Source: Ichthyophthirius multifiliis (taxonomy: Eukaryota > Ciliophora > Oligohymenophorea > Hymenostomatida). Taken from it: a stretch of 64,000 bases of DNA. The notes below the pieces were generated by a model that saw nothing but the letters and a program-made list of their open reading frames with translations, searched no databases and had not been told where the DNA came from. The position numbers and the translations under genes were made by a program. Position 1 is the first letter of the stretch. Each line of letters begins with the position of its first letter. Shown in pieces: positions 1 to 12,319 of this stretch. The stretch lies in the NCBI RefSeq assembly GCF_000220395.1, contig NW_004086064.1:74501-138500 (forward strand), given 5' to 3'.

Positions 1-2210
1 ATAAAATCCTTAAATAAACTGTTTAATTCTTCCAAATCTAATAATTCCTTATAAGGAGTCATCTGGATAAACAGAAAAATTTTAACTATCTACAATATTT
101 TAGCTAATATATAATTAAGTAGATAATTAAAGTGACTCAAAAGGTTTAATAATATCTTAAATAAACAAACAAAACTGTATGCAAATTTATTCATTTTGTA
201 AATCTTTACAATTCGAATCTTTATATAAAATCCTGGAAGATTATATCATAAAAAATATGTTAAAAGAAGAAGAAATTTTCTATTTGTTATATGACTCCAT
301 ACAATTTGATAGTTTAAGTCTTCAAAAAACTTCTTTGGATATAATAATACCTAAATTTGGTGATATTCTAAGATTATCTTCTTTATCTAATCTTTTAAAC
401 TAGCTTCCTTTTCCTGTATTCCTTTCTATTCTTTAAAGGGATGACCTTAATATATCTGATGAAAGTGATCTCCTTAATATAGTTTACTAATATATTAATT
501 TTAAATAAGTATTTTTTTTTTTTTAATTGCATTTTTATAATTTATTTTACTTACTAAAAGAACTCTTCTAATCCATAAAATAAAAATTCTTAAAATATTT
601 AATTATAACCACTAGAAAACATATAAAAACCGCATACAAATGCTGAAAAAATAGTTTAAAATGTTGATTAGATAGAAAAATAGACCGAAAATGTAGAAAA
701 TAATATAATTTAGTAAGAATATAAAGAAACACCAGCATAAAATGCTGAAAAACTTGTTGAAAATATTGAAAATATTGAAAATATTGAAAATATTGAAAAT
801 ATTGAAAATATTGAAAATATTAAAAATATTGAAAATAAAGCTGAAAATGCTGAAAATCCAGCAGAAATAGTTGAATAACATATAGAAAAAAATCAAAGCA
901 AAGAATAAAAAGATGAGAAGACTTACTAAATGAAAGAAGATTTAGACTAAATGGCAAAACAAAAATTAATAAATTACCAATTATCATCTGAAGAAAAAAA
1001 AAAGCTACTTTTATCGATAAGATTAGGATATGTAAGTCATGAAAATTTACTAAAATATAGTAAAATGCCATATTTTTAAGAATTTAAGGACATATTTTTA
1101 CTTGCAATTTCTTCAAAATTAAATTATTATGACTCTTAAACTGAAAATACTGAATATTTATTTAATCTTAACCCAAGATAAAGTTATGAAAAAAACGTTT
1201 TTAATTTGAGTCAAGCTAATTTAAATAAAGATAACTAAGCAGAAAAAAAATCAGGGATCATTAATACTTCTAATATTAATTAATATTAAAATAATATTAG
1301 TCCTGAACAAAATTAAAAATAATAAGAAATTTTAAAAACGAAAGAAAAAATATATCAATAAGATTAATAAAATAAAAACTTATAATAATAAACTAGAAAT
1401 AACCAAAATTAAATATACGATATTATGGAAGAAGGTTAAAAGTATTAGGAAAATAACAACAATAATAACCATTTTTCATAGTTTAATTATTCTTCTCCTT
1501 TAAATCATTATCCATTAACTAAATCTTATGTAAGTCCTCCTCAAAAACATAATACTTAAAATAACTTTTCTTAATTTTCTCCTAATTAAAATCTTCCTAA
1601 TTACCCTTCTGAATTTATTTATAAATACGATTTTGATGAAAATGGTGTTCTTTATTATATTGGAACATAAGGAAAAAAAAGACCATATATAAACCCTCAT
1701 GATTTATGTTAAGTTAAAGCATTTTGCTCTAGCTTAAGAACAGGGAAAATATAATACTTTGTAGGCCGAGAATTACAAAATTTATCGACTACAAATGAAA
1801 AAATGAGCTTTTTTGGTGTTAATTTGAGCAAAGAAAAACTCCTTGCACCTACATGTTATACAATAAAAATTAGAAATTCAACTACTTATGTTTTACTAAA
1901 TTGGGCTTTGGAAGCTTCAATTGATAATGAAGATTATATTGTTATCGATTAAAGAAAGTTTTGGGATGAAAATGATTCTCATTTTAGTTATTAATGTTAG
2001 ATGGAAAGGGAAGCTTTAAAGGAAAGAGGAGCAACTTCTACTTATGCAATTGATTAATAAAGACTACAATGTATTTTAAATTAAAGATAAATAAAAGGTT
2101 TCTGCTATTTTAGAATTAAATAAATTTCAAAAAATTCTCATGGAAGTGATAATCTTAATCTTTCAGGATTTGAATTATATGGAAAGACTTTCGGAAACGG
2201 ATGGATTTGA
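1..2210 (+). CDS. BTB/BACK protein with C-terminal discoidin-like domain, 5' partial
   Basis: Probable Cullin-3 substrate-adaptor type protein; its start lies left of the window. Exons are <1-508 and 561-2210, joined by a 52-nt GTATTT...AAAAG intron in phase 0; the frame then stays open to the TGA at 2208. The first residues match the end of a BTB domain (IYSFCKSLQFESLYKILEDY), followed by a BACK domain (FLSILQRDDLNISDESDLL). BACK is interrupted by a long acidic Asn/Glu/Ile low-complexity stretch and resumes near position 965 (KKKLLLSIRLGYVSHENLL). After an N/Q-rich linker the last ~190 residues form a F5/8-type or PITH-like beta domain as in many ciliate BTB proteins (SGFELYGKTFGNGWI at the end). 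Family assignment of BTB and BACK is by recognised pattern; the substrate is unknown. Confidence 0.8.
757..834 (+). repeat. 9-bp tandem repeat GAAAATATT encoding (Glu-Asn-Ile)n
   Basis: About eight to nine near-perfect 9-bp units lie inside the BTB/BACK coding exon and give an ENI tripeptide tract, flanked by related ENA/ENV triplets. It sits in the middle of the BACK domain, so it is tolerated as a disordered loop or insertion. Unit identity suggests recent slippage. Confidence 0.9.
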
Positions 2211-2319
2211 ACAATATAAATAAATATATATAATACATTATTTTATTAAATTATTTATTTATATAAAAATCAATATTTTTATATTTGTTTAAGTATGTAT
2301 TTTGCTTAATATTTTCTAT

Positions 2320-4375
2320 TCATATTTTCCAAGCATTTTTTATCATTAATTCGAAATATCTATCATCATCAATAGATGCACTAACATTATTGTAATATTC
2401 ATAGAACTCTTCTTAAGTAACTGATCTATTTCTCAGACTTTAATCACCATTCTTATAAAAATAAAATAAAATTTAAATTAAATATATCATGTAATAATAT
2501 ATTAATATACTAGCATTGCATGATGTTATTCAAAAGTATCTAAAAATTCTCCGAGAATTTCTTCTTCATGTTTTTTTCCATTTATAACATCAGGATGCTG
2601 TTTAGTATTATAAACACCAATAATATCATCCAATTCAATAAACCCATTTTTATTTCTATCAAGTTTATTAAATACTTATTAAATAAGATTTTTTCTATTT
2701 CTGTTCATTTCACCAACTATAGAAATTAAAAATTCATCGTAACTAATTTCCCCTGATCCGTCTCTATCAAAATAATCAAATAGATGCTAAGATTATTATT
2801 CATTTAATCCCATTCTTAAATCCTTACAACATTTTGCGAATTCTTCCAAACTAAGGTTTTTGCTGTTGTCATCATCTATAATTCTAAAAAGCCTTCGTAG
2901 ACTATAAATACCTCTAGTACCTCTAGTAATTATTTTTGTTTTAAATTAATTAAAATATTCTTGTGCTTATTAACTTAATCTAGGATTTTTGACATAATAA
3001 TTATTCTATTAATATTATTATTTGATTTATAAAGCTTTTTCATCAAAAGGACTTTCTTGCTAAGTGTTTTACTCTTTTTTACAACATCAGGGTGTTCATT
3101 AAAATTATTATCTTTTTTTTTATTTTAAGCTTATTATTATTATCTGTTTTATAAATTTTAATTATAGTAATCTTAAACTGTATTTTTTTATTAATTATCT
3201 CCAGTCCATCCTTTAGTATTTAAATTTTTGTTCGCAAATTCATTCATTTTCCAAGCATTATTCATCATTAAATCGAAATAATCATCTCTATCAATAGAAG
3301 CACTAATAAAAGTATAATAATCTTCGAATTCAGGTAAAGTTATTTGTCCATCTTTAATTCCTCTAAACCCAGTATAAGATTCAAATGTATTTATAAACTC
3401 TAACAATACTGAATCTTCAGTTCTCTTTCCACTTCTTACTTCAGGGTGCATTTTAGCATTATAAGCTTATTTTATATCATATAAATCAACAACTCCGGAT
3501 CCATCTTTATCTAAAATTTAGAAAGCTTATTAAACCAAGCGTCTTCTTTTTAAATTCATAGGACCTCTTACTGTTAAAAGAAATTCATCGTAATTAATGC
3601 TTCCAGAACCATCTTTATCAAAATATTCAAATACTTCTTGAATTTATTAATCTGTAATATCTACTTGGATATCTTTTACAGCTTTACGGAATTCATTTAT
3701 ATTTAAATCCTTTGAATTGTCATCATCGAAAATCTTTATTTTTTTTTTAACAATTTTTTTTTATATAGATATTATACTCTGAACTATCTACCTAATCCTA
3801 GTATTCCTGTCCCTCCCCTCGAAAGTAACTTTGATTAAAATTTCAAAAAAGAAGCTTATTGATTATCTGCACCTGTAGATTATTGATTATTATTTTATTA
3901 CTTTGAATGTTAAGGCTATTGACTTTTATTTTTATAAATTTATATTTAATTTATTTTTTTAAATTATACTTTTATGATTATAAAGAGTTTGGGTTAAATA
4001 ATATGTTAACAAATTCTTTATAATCTAATACACCGTCACCATCTTTATCATAATAATTATATAAATCTATTAATTCCTAAAACAATTAGATAAATTATAC
4101 TTTATTTTTAATTAAATAATTATATTGTTACTTGTTTATTTAAAACTAGTATTCCTACTCTTTCTAAAGATTTTGAAAATTCATCTATTTCAATTTTCCC
4201 ATTATTATTTAAATCAAAGTATTTAAAAGCTTTTAATAAAATTGACTCCTCAGTTAATTTTCCTGTAGCCTTTTAATTTAATCTTTATTTTAACTCTTTT
4301 TCAAATCTGTTATTGTTAATTAGACTATTTTTTATATATTTTTTTATATATATACTTTTATATGTAAGATGCCAT
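2320..4375 (-). CDS. Double calcyphosin-like EF-hand protein
   Basis: Model of seven exons: 4356-4375, 4132-4324, 3970-4076, 3778-3922, 3083-3733, 2511-3059, 2320-2451 (introns 31, 55, 47, 44, 23 and 59 nt). Total 1797 nt, 598 residues, in frame throughout. It starts with an EF-hand pair (FKYFDLNNNGKIEIDEF, YYDKDGDGVLDYKEF). Then come two homologous calcyphosin-like modules, each with RGGTG/RGTRG, then DDDNSK, DKDGSG or DRDGSG, and HPEV/HPDV landmarks. Calcyphosins are Ca2+ sensors, several of them ciliary. Module 2 has no usable ATG of its own and a TGA just upstream in its frame, so it must be spliced to module 1; the only frame-restoring solution I see is a 23-nt intron at 3060-3082. That intron and the tiny first exon are the weakest points. 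In module 2 one EF loop has degenerated (DRNKNGF). Confidence 0.8.
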
Positions 4376-4838
4376 TATTTAATTTTATTTTTATAAATTT
4401 ATTAATAAATAATTTTTATTTATAAAGGATATTTATTTTATATTAAAACAAATTTTGAATAAATAAAAAATTATTTCAATCTTAAAATGTTTCAAGAAAA
4501 TTATAATATAACTTTATTTTATAATATATATATAATAGTTATTATTTCTTAATCATTTATAAGTTAATAACTAAATATACATAAAATTAAAAAAATTATA
4601 ATTATTAAGTATAATAACATATAATACAATAAATGCAGTTAACAAAAAATGTAATTTTAAAATAGTAAAAAAAATTAATAATAGATAAAAAAAAATGAAA
4701 TAAAAATATATAAATAAAATATTGCAATTTATATAATAAAAAAAATATTCTAAAGAACTAAATAGTTATTAGAATGAAAGAAAAAAATTTTAAATTTTCT
4801 AATAAAATAAAATGTTTTTATTAATATTAATATAAATA

Positions 4839-4884
<46 letters not shown>

Positions 4885-5446
4885 ATTATTTATATATATA
4901 TATATATATATATTCTTGCTTTTTTATATTATTAAATTAATTTTATTTATTTCATTTCCATTTATATAGTTAATTCCTTAATTTTCACTGTATAGAAAAT
5001 ATTTATTTTTTTATTTTTTCATATTTTCTTCATTATTTTTTTTATTTTTAATATTAAATTAAAAAGATTCATATTTTATTTATTTATTTATTTATGTTTT
5101 TCTCTCTATATCATAATATAGACACACTTAAATAATTTTTATTTTAAACTGTATTTTTTTTATTTTATTTATATATTTTAAAGTAGTGTTAATAAAATAT
5201 ATTTTTTTCTTATATATCTTTATTTATATAAAATTTTTTTTTATAAATGATTTTTTTTTATTTTTGGTTTTTTTTTAATTAAATAATAATTTAATTATAA
5301 AAAAAAATTATTTAATAAATAAATATAAAAAATATTTATAAACTTTTTATATATATATAATTTTTATTCTAATTTTAAGCATCTTTTATTTTATAATTAT
5401 TTTTCAAAATACATATTCTTAAGTTTTTTTATTTTAAAAATAACTT
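4376..5446. other. Intergenic, AT-rich, with (TA)n microsatellite
   Basis: No coding signal on either strand. It holds a dinucleotide TA array at about 4842-4911, broken by one short TTTTATTATT interruption. It is the 5' region of the EF-hand gene and the 3' flank of the CCCH gene; no motif can be separated from the A/T background. Confidence 0.6.
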
Positions 5447-6398
5447 TCACTAAAAAGGCATTTAATTTTGTTACATACCAACTTATAACTTAAATAAAAA
5501 ATATATATTATTAAAAATAATGAATTTACTTAATTCATCATCATTAACATTTAATGTATTTAATTAATATCCATAGGCATCATACCTACAGCTGCCATCA
5601 TAGTTTAAATTTAAACAGGATCTTAATTCTAGTATTCTTTAAGCGCATTTTCGATTTCTTATAATAATTCTTATTCTTTTTCTGATGAGGCATCTTTTAA
5701 AATATTTAGCAGAATTTCAGTCGCACCTAAAGGATTTCCCTGTCTGTTTAAAGATTCTGCCATTTTAATTTATTCTTAATTTGGATTAACTTATTCTACT
5801 TAAGGTATTAGCTAGTATAAAATGCTAGAAAATTTATGCGACATTTAAGCTTAAATAAAATTAAACTATGCCATTTATTGTTATTATTATTATTGCTAAT
5901 ACATCATCATATTCATATCAATTTAATTAATTGGCATTTAATATTGATATCCATTAATTACACTTTACTTTTTATTTTAATAAAAAAATTTATTTAAAAA
6001 AATATTTACACTTTATCTTTATTCTTCTTTTGAATGTGAATATAGACATCTTGATTCAAATTTACAATTACATTCTCCTTTATTTATTTATATTTTTAAG
6101 TTAAGAATTAATAAGATTATTACCTGTTTATTCATTATAATATCTACACATTATTTATTTAAAATTTGTTGTAGGTTATGAAGCACTAGCTTTTTAAAAT
6201 GGCTTTTTTTAAAAACTACCGAATTATAATTCATGTTCCCCATGTGCAAATGCACATTCGTTTTTTTTAGGACAGTTTCCAGCTTATTAAATAATATTTT
6301 AGTTAATTTTATTTACATATTTTTATTTTACTTTAACTAAAATGTTTACATAATTATGTTTTAAACTTATTATTTACTCCTAATGGTTATATATTCAT
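5447..6398 (-). CDS. CCCH zinc-finger RNA-binding protein
   Basis: Five exons: 6332-6398, 6124-6282, 6010-6077, 5530-5967, 5447-5488 (introns 49, 46, 42, 41 nt); 774 nt, 257 residues, stop TGA. The first finger is canonical after splicing: C-x8-C-x5-C-x3-H in LCKHFSQTGNCPKKNECAFAH followed by GEHEL, as in TTP/TIS11-type proteins that bind AU-rich RNA. The exon 1/2 junction lies inside the finger and the spacing is only right when spliced. A second, less regular finger follows (CNCKFESRCLYSH). The rest holds a Gln run, then an alpha-helical acidic segment (GATEILLNILKDASSEKEQE) and a Met/Gln-rich tail. A role in mRNA stability or processing is inferred from the finger only. Confidence 0.85.
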
Positions 6399-6950
6399 TT
6401 TTTAATTGTTTTGTTTTATTTTATTTTTAATCTTTTATTCTGATTATATCTTTATTTTTATAAAATATATATGATTAGTGTCTATATAAATATAATTAAA
6501 AATTTATTTTAATATCTTATTAAAACTAATTTTTTTTTAAGAATATCTCATTAGTAAAACATATAATAAAATACTTTATTTTATAAAATATACAATAATG
6601 CAAAAAAAGTATTTATAATAAATGCAAAAATTTTACTATTATTATTTAAAAAAAAAAATATTAAGTTAACATCATTATAAATAGTAATATTAATTGTTAA
6701 TAAAAAATTAATTTGATATTATAATAACTAAATTTTATAAATTAGAAATACAAAAAAATAATGGAGATTGTATAATATATACAAATAAACATAAAAATAT
6801 ATTTAATACTATATTTTAAACTTATTAAGAAAGTAAAAATAAATAAAATTAAAAAATTTCAAAACAAAATCAATTTTTATAGAAAATTTTAGATTTCATT
6901 TATCATATAAAATCTATTTATTTATTTTTTATATTTCTTTTTTTAAAATT
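6399..6950. other. Intergenic between CCCH gene and SelU gene (SelU 3' region)
   Basis: No ORF of interest. This is the 3' flank of the minus-strand SelU-like gene, where a SECIS element would have to lie. A minus-strand ATGA (opposite 6896-6899) and a TGAT (opposite 6869-6872) face each other about 20 nt apart, but I cannot build a convincing quartet-stem-AA-loop structure by eye. Confidence 0.5.
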
Positions 6951-7813
6951 TCATTTTTTCTTTTATTATTAGGCTTAATAATCTTCTTCATATGAAATTC
7001 CTAATAGTTCAATCATTGCCACATAACTAATATGATCTTCAGGACTTTCATCATTAAATTTGAAAAAAAAATATTAACCCGGCCCAGCTAAAATACTACC
7101 TCCTAATTAAAAAACGTCACCCTATACCCCTCTTCTACAAAAAGCTATAGAAGTCCACAAAAATCCACAACATAATCCTGTAGTAGTTTCTGCGCTTTAA
7201 TTTTTTCCTATTAATCCACTTGGCTTTTCTACTCTGGTTAATCCAAGTCTTTAATAAATAACTCTTTCAGGATCTACGAAACATTTATTAGGCAAAAATC
7301 CTGTATCTACACAAAAAGAGTTAATTCCACTAGTTTTTCCGCATCCAATTACTTTTAAATCAACATTCTTTTATTATAATATATTCCAACTAATCCGCGA
7401 AATTGACCTAATGAAATCTCTACAAACAAATCAATTAAAATGCCTTATGAAAAGTAATAATGTTTTTTAATCTTTAAAAAGTGAAGAAAAAGCAAATTAT
7501 TGATTATTTTAATCATAAACAATAAGTCCTTTAATCAAATTTTCTACATTTTATTTTTTGCTATATTTTTTAATAAAATTATCTCTATTTTTTATTTCTT
7601 ATTCGTTTAATTTACCCTTTTCTTCTTATTCGTTTTTTATTATTTTATCAATTGTTTTATCTTATTATTTATCTTTTTTATCGTCGAATTTTTCCATTTA
7701 CTCTTTTATTTACGCTCTTATTATTTTTATTTAAATCTAAATTTTTCACTATCAGTAAGTTTCTATTAGTTACGATAGTCAAGCTGAGGTTCGTCACTTA
7801 TTTAAGAGTCCAT
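6951..7813 (-). CDS. Selenoprotein U (PXL2/FAM213) family, Sec encoded by TGA
   Basis: Thioredoxin-fold redox protein of the AhpC/TSA_2 (peroxiredoxin-like 2) family. Exons 7714-7813 and 6951-7672 (41-nt intron) give 273 residues ending at TGA 6951-6953. An alternative start is ATG 7697 without the intron. The redox motif reads LLFIRHFN-U-FVCRDFI, where U is an in-frame TGA at 7431-7433 (about residue 114). It sits exactly where vertebrate homologues have C or U in the (C/U)xxC motif. Downstream family landmarks are VIGCG, FVDPERVIYQRLGL and QLGGSILAGPGQYFFFKF, all in the same frame, so the TGA is not a terminator or a pseudogene lesion. The code here uses TGA as its only stop, so this TGA must be recoded. 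A SECIS was not confirmed. Confidence 0.8.
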
Positions 7814-8738
7814 AACTATTTTTTTATTTTACTTTTTTATAGAAAATTATATCTATAAAAATTTTATGTAAATACTTTTTCAAAATATAATGTTAATTAT
7901 TATATTTATTATATATTAAATTTTCTTTCTGTTATATTATTTTTATATTAATTATATTTTATAATTTGATTAAATTTATGATTGTTAAATTTATAAAGAT
8001 AAAAAAGTCAAAGCTTAGAATCTTTTATTATCTAAATTAGCATTTAAATATAAATTATGAGTTTTAGTAAAAATTTTTTTATGATGAATATTTAAATAAC
8101 TTTTTTTTTGAATAACAATATAATAATAAAGTTGAAATATTTTTAATTTTTGTATTTTTTATTCTAAAAACAGATTTCTTAGAATTTTAATCAAACTTAA
8201 ATTAGATTTAGCATGATTATTTAAATCAATAACTAATTTAAATTTTATTTAGAGCATTTATATATTTAACTATTAAGAAAACTAATATTTCTTTGCATAT
8301 ATTTGGTTTTGCAAATTAAAATTTTTTATTTTTAAATTTGATATTTATCTTATTTTATAGAAAGGTGATTATATAATTTAAACCTTTGTTTTTGAAAAAA
8401 AATTGTTTTATTCTCCTCATTCATTATAATTAAAAATAATTAATTTATTAATCTACTTGTATATTTATTTTAATTAAGTTTAAATTTATAAGGGGATAAT
8501 ATTGAATTTTTTTATTCAATTTTATGTTTAATTTTTTTGATTTTTTTCAAATATTTAATCATAATATTATTAATAAATTATATTTTTTTAAAAAAGTTAA
8601 CGAATATTGTGTTTTAGTATGTTTTTTAGTTAATTATATTTTTAAAAATAATAATTTATTATTTTAAATTTAATTTAGTTTATTCTTATTAAAATTTTTA
8701 ACTACGATATTAAATATATTTATTTTTTATTTTTTATT
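7814..8738. other. Intergenic
   Basis: About 90% A/T sequence between the 5' end of the SelU-like gene and the 3' end of eIF2B epsilon. Nothing coding-like or structured was found beyond long T and A runs. Confidence 0.6.
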
Positions 8739-8823
8739 TCATTATTCTTCATCTTCCTCATTTTCTTCTTATTCTTCTTCTTATTCTAACCATTCTATGA
8801 AATCGTTACACTTTTGTATTTTA

Positions 8824-8885
<62 letters not shown>

Positions 8886-9770
8886 TTAATTTTATATACT
8901 AATTCTAAAAACAATTTTTATTTTTCATTGCTATCTTTTCTTCTTTCTTTCACCCAGTTTAATATAATTTCCTGAACAAGGACTTCAATTTAGAATAAAA
9001 GCTTTAGATAAATAATAATATTATAAAATAAAAATTATAATATACTTATAAAAATATATGAAAAGTATTCTAATAGGAAATATTATTTGAGCAAAATTAC
9101 TATTTGTTTTTTTATTTTTTAAGGAATAATAAATATATTATTTATTATTTCATTAATAAATAATTATATTAAAATAAAAAACCTCAATTAATTAAATAAC
9201 TGTTAATCCTTCTTCATTAGAATGTACAAATTTCCTAAAAATTTTATTCCAATTTTCTAAAAGCAATTTTATTTCACTTACTTTTACTTAATCATCAGCA
9301 TCTTTGTGTCTTAATAGATCTTATAAAATAACAGGCAAAAACATTCTTAAAAACTCAGAGTTTTATTTATTTTCTGCTATCTAAAAAAATAATAAAATTA
9401 AAAAGTAATAAAAAATATAAATATTATTACTTTTAAATTGTGTATTTCAACACTAGCATGGTCGATTTCTGAAGAATCTTTTAAAGAGTGTTCTATAATT
9501 TCTCTTATTTCTTCTTCCAAATAATTGTCTTAGTTATTATCTTCATTTAAATTATCAAAGCTATTGTCAGGAGTTTCTAAATTAAGTTCATCTTCGAACT
9601 TTTCCCTTATCAATTCTTGATTAAAACCAATAATTTCTAAATTTAGGTATTCATTTTTTTCATCAGTATATATAAAACCCTTTTCAAATAATTAATTATT
9701 TATATGTTCATTTTTATTTATTTTATTAATGTCATATTAAATAAAAGATGCCTAAAATATTAATAAATAT

Positions 9771-9838
<68 letters not shown>

Positions 9839-11218
9839 TCAAATAATTTTTAATAATTACTTTTGTATTTTCTCTTAATATTTAATTTTATTTTAGAATT
9901 ACTCCTTAAAGTAAAAAACATCCATTATTTACTTAAGAATTTTATTTTAATATAACATCATTACAAATAATAGAATTTTCAATATATACATTATCTTCTA
10001 TTTGTACATTATCCCATATAATGCATCTTAAAATATTTATGTTTTTTCCTAAATTACAATTTTTCCCAATAATACTTTGTTGAATATTACAATTATTTCC
10101 AATTTTTGTTTTTTCGCCAATAAAACTATTATTTCCAATAATTGTTGTATGTGAAAAAGATGCATTTTTAGCTATAAAAATATTATAGTCTTAATAATTA
10201 TTTATATTTTTAACATATTATATATTTTATTAGGATTAAAAGAAGTAAAATATCTATTTAATTTTTGTTTTATTATTTATTTTTGAAATAAATATTACCT
10301 TTTTAAAAAATCTTAATTTATTTTATAATAAATTTTTGGATCTGAAATTTTAAGGAAATTTTCATTTTTAGAAACTAGAAAATAATTAATTTTCTCTTCA
10401 TTAATTTCAGCAGTAAGTAATTCTTTAAGAAAATCATCTCTTAAAGAGTGATGCATATAATTTTCTTAAAATGCTTTTAAAACATCAGGAGAACAAATAT
10501 AAATTTAAGTATCTAAATAACTATAATTAACTTAAAAATCAATACAAGATCCTTTTGATATTTTTATTCTATCTAAATTAACCTTAAAATAATCTTATTA
10601 AATCATTTTTTCAATCTAAACAATATTATTATTTACTTCATCTATTAAAAAAGCATAATTATCTTCTTAAAAAGATCTACTATTGTCAAATATATCAACA
10701 TTCTTTAAAACTGCTGTAATAATATTTAATGGATTTTCCTTTTTTTTGTTCTAATAATGTCGTACAATTTATGCCAAACGGAGATTTGATATAATATCTC
10801 CATAAGAAAGTAAAAAATCGCCATATATTACTCTTTCTTAATTTAGTTCTCTTAATGCATCTCCGACACTCAAAAAATATTATTTATGTAATAATTATTT
10901 ATAAAGAAATAATATTACCTTTTAGCATCATTAGCATAAATTAATTTAATTTTTATTTATTAATCTTGCCTATTATGAAAGTAATTTTCAATCTATTCTT
11001 TATTAGAAGTATATACTATAAATACTTCTTATATTTTATTTGATTATATCCACATTAAAGAATATTCTATAATAGGAACACCGCATACAGGAATTAAAAT
11101 CTTATATTTTGATATATAAAAAAAAATTGTATTTTACTTTTGGAATTTCTAATGATATTGGATTTAATTATTAATTATATGATTCTGCTAATAAAACAGC
11201 TTAAAAATTTTCTTTTAT
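8739..11218 (-). CDS. Translation initiation factor eIF2B subunit epsilon, 5' end unresolved
   Basis: Catalytic GEF subunit for eIF2. Exons seen: 11138-11218, 10919-11100, 10299-10868, 9861-10253, 9431-9751, 9183-9380, 8900-9001, 8739-8810. It has a nucleotidyltransferase-like domain (QAVLLAESYNQQLNPIS, IPVCGVPIIEYSLMWIQ, GDFLLSYGDIISN), then left-handed beta-helix hexapeptides (IIGNNSFIGEKTKIG, SIIGKNCNLGKN, CIIWDNVQIEDNV), and a C-terminal W2/HEAT domain ending WLEQEEEQEENEEDEE. Two introns (8811-8899 and 9752-9860) contain long TA arrays. The exon ending at 11218 begins after an AG with no ATG in frame, so at least one short 5' exon was not found. In the 9861-10253 exon the frame entering (RYFTSFNPNK) and the frame of the hexapeptides differ by one base and I found no intron to reconcile them. 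That points to an assembly indel in A-rich sequence or an unseen junction. Confidence 0.85.
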
Positions 11219-12319
11219 CTTAATAATATAAAAAAATATAAAATATATATTTATAAATATATAAATATATTTATAAATATATATGTAAATATATATATTT
11301 ATATATTTTTATATAAAATATAATATTTTTTTATTTATATAAATATTTTTTATTTTTAAATATTTTTTTATACTTCTAATTATTAGTTATTATCTTATTT
11401 TTGGGTTTATTTTTTCATTTATATTATAGTTTTTTTTATTTTAATATATAATAAATATCTTTATATTTTTTATTATTTTTATATATTATATATATTTATA
11501 TATATATATATTTATGATAATTATATTTTTTATTAATTAATATTTATTTTATTTTATTTTATTTTTATACAATATTTTTTCTCTAAAATTAATTTTATAA
11601 TAAAATTATTAATTTTACTTTATATTATGTTTTTATTTTCAGTTTATTTTTTTATAAAAATTTATTCATATAAAGTAAAATTAACATTTTTGTAATCTTT
11701 TAAAGTTATTATTCTTTTGTATTTTTTTTATTATATAAGTTATAAAATAATTGTGAATTTTTGTTAAAAATATTAAAAATATTGAAACAAATACAAAATA
11801 AATTTTAAAAACTAATAATAGTTCTTTTATAATATTATTTAAGTTTTTAAAAAGATACTATACTAAGAATCTTTATTTAATATATATTTATAAAATATTT
11901 ATTTAAAATAAGTAAAATATTTAATTATAAATTATTTTTATTTATTGATTAATATATTAATTATAATCTTTAAAATATAAAGAAGTTATTATTTTTTATT
12001 GTATTTTATAATCTATAATTTTTATACAATCTCATACATTAATTATTGGATAATCTAAAAACATGTTTTTGTTATGTTATAGAAATAAAATATAATTAAC
12101 AGATAAATAACAAAAGCAAAAAATAAAAAATTATTATATTATATATTTATATATATATATTATATAATAAAAAAAAAAATTACAAAAAGTTAATAAAAAT
12201 TAATAATAAATAAAAAGGTATTTGAAGAAATAAAATGAACAAAATGTTGTTAATATAAAAAAATTAATAATAATAAAATCAATATTTATAATAAAAAGTT
12301 AGTAAATTAAATATTAAAA
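11219..12319. other. Intergenic / eIF2B epsilon 5' region
   Basis: Over 1 kb of A/T sequence with dense TATATTTATA palindromes around 11225-11330 and 11460-11520. The missing first exon of eIF2B epsilon should lie here, but no ATG with a credible donor was recognised. Confidence 0.5.

Noticed and set aside
612-896. Minus-strand 94-residue ORF rich in Phe/Asn/Ile (IFNIFN repeats)
   Set aside because: Exact shadow of the ENI repeat in the BTB/BACK gene; the plus-strand frame is supported by domains on both sides. The NIFN look-alike is not a nucleoporin repeat.
4842-4911. TA dinucleotide arrays considered as CRISPR or telomeric repeats
   Set aside because: Simple dinucleotide slippage; no spacers and no CCCCAA/TTGGGG-type telomere units anywhere in the window.
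7431-7433. TGA in the SelU-like gene considered as a stop or pseudogene lesion
   Set aside because: Reading continues with strong family conservation, and the position is the known Sec/Cys site; no intron fits.
7652-7858. Plus-strand 68-residue hydrophobic ORF
   Set aside because: Antisense of the 5' part of the SelU-like gene.
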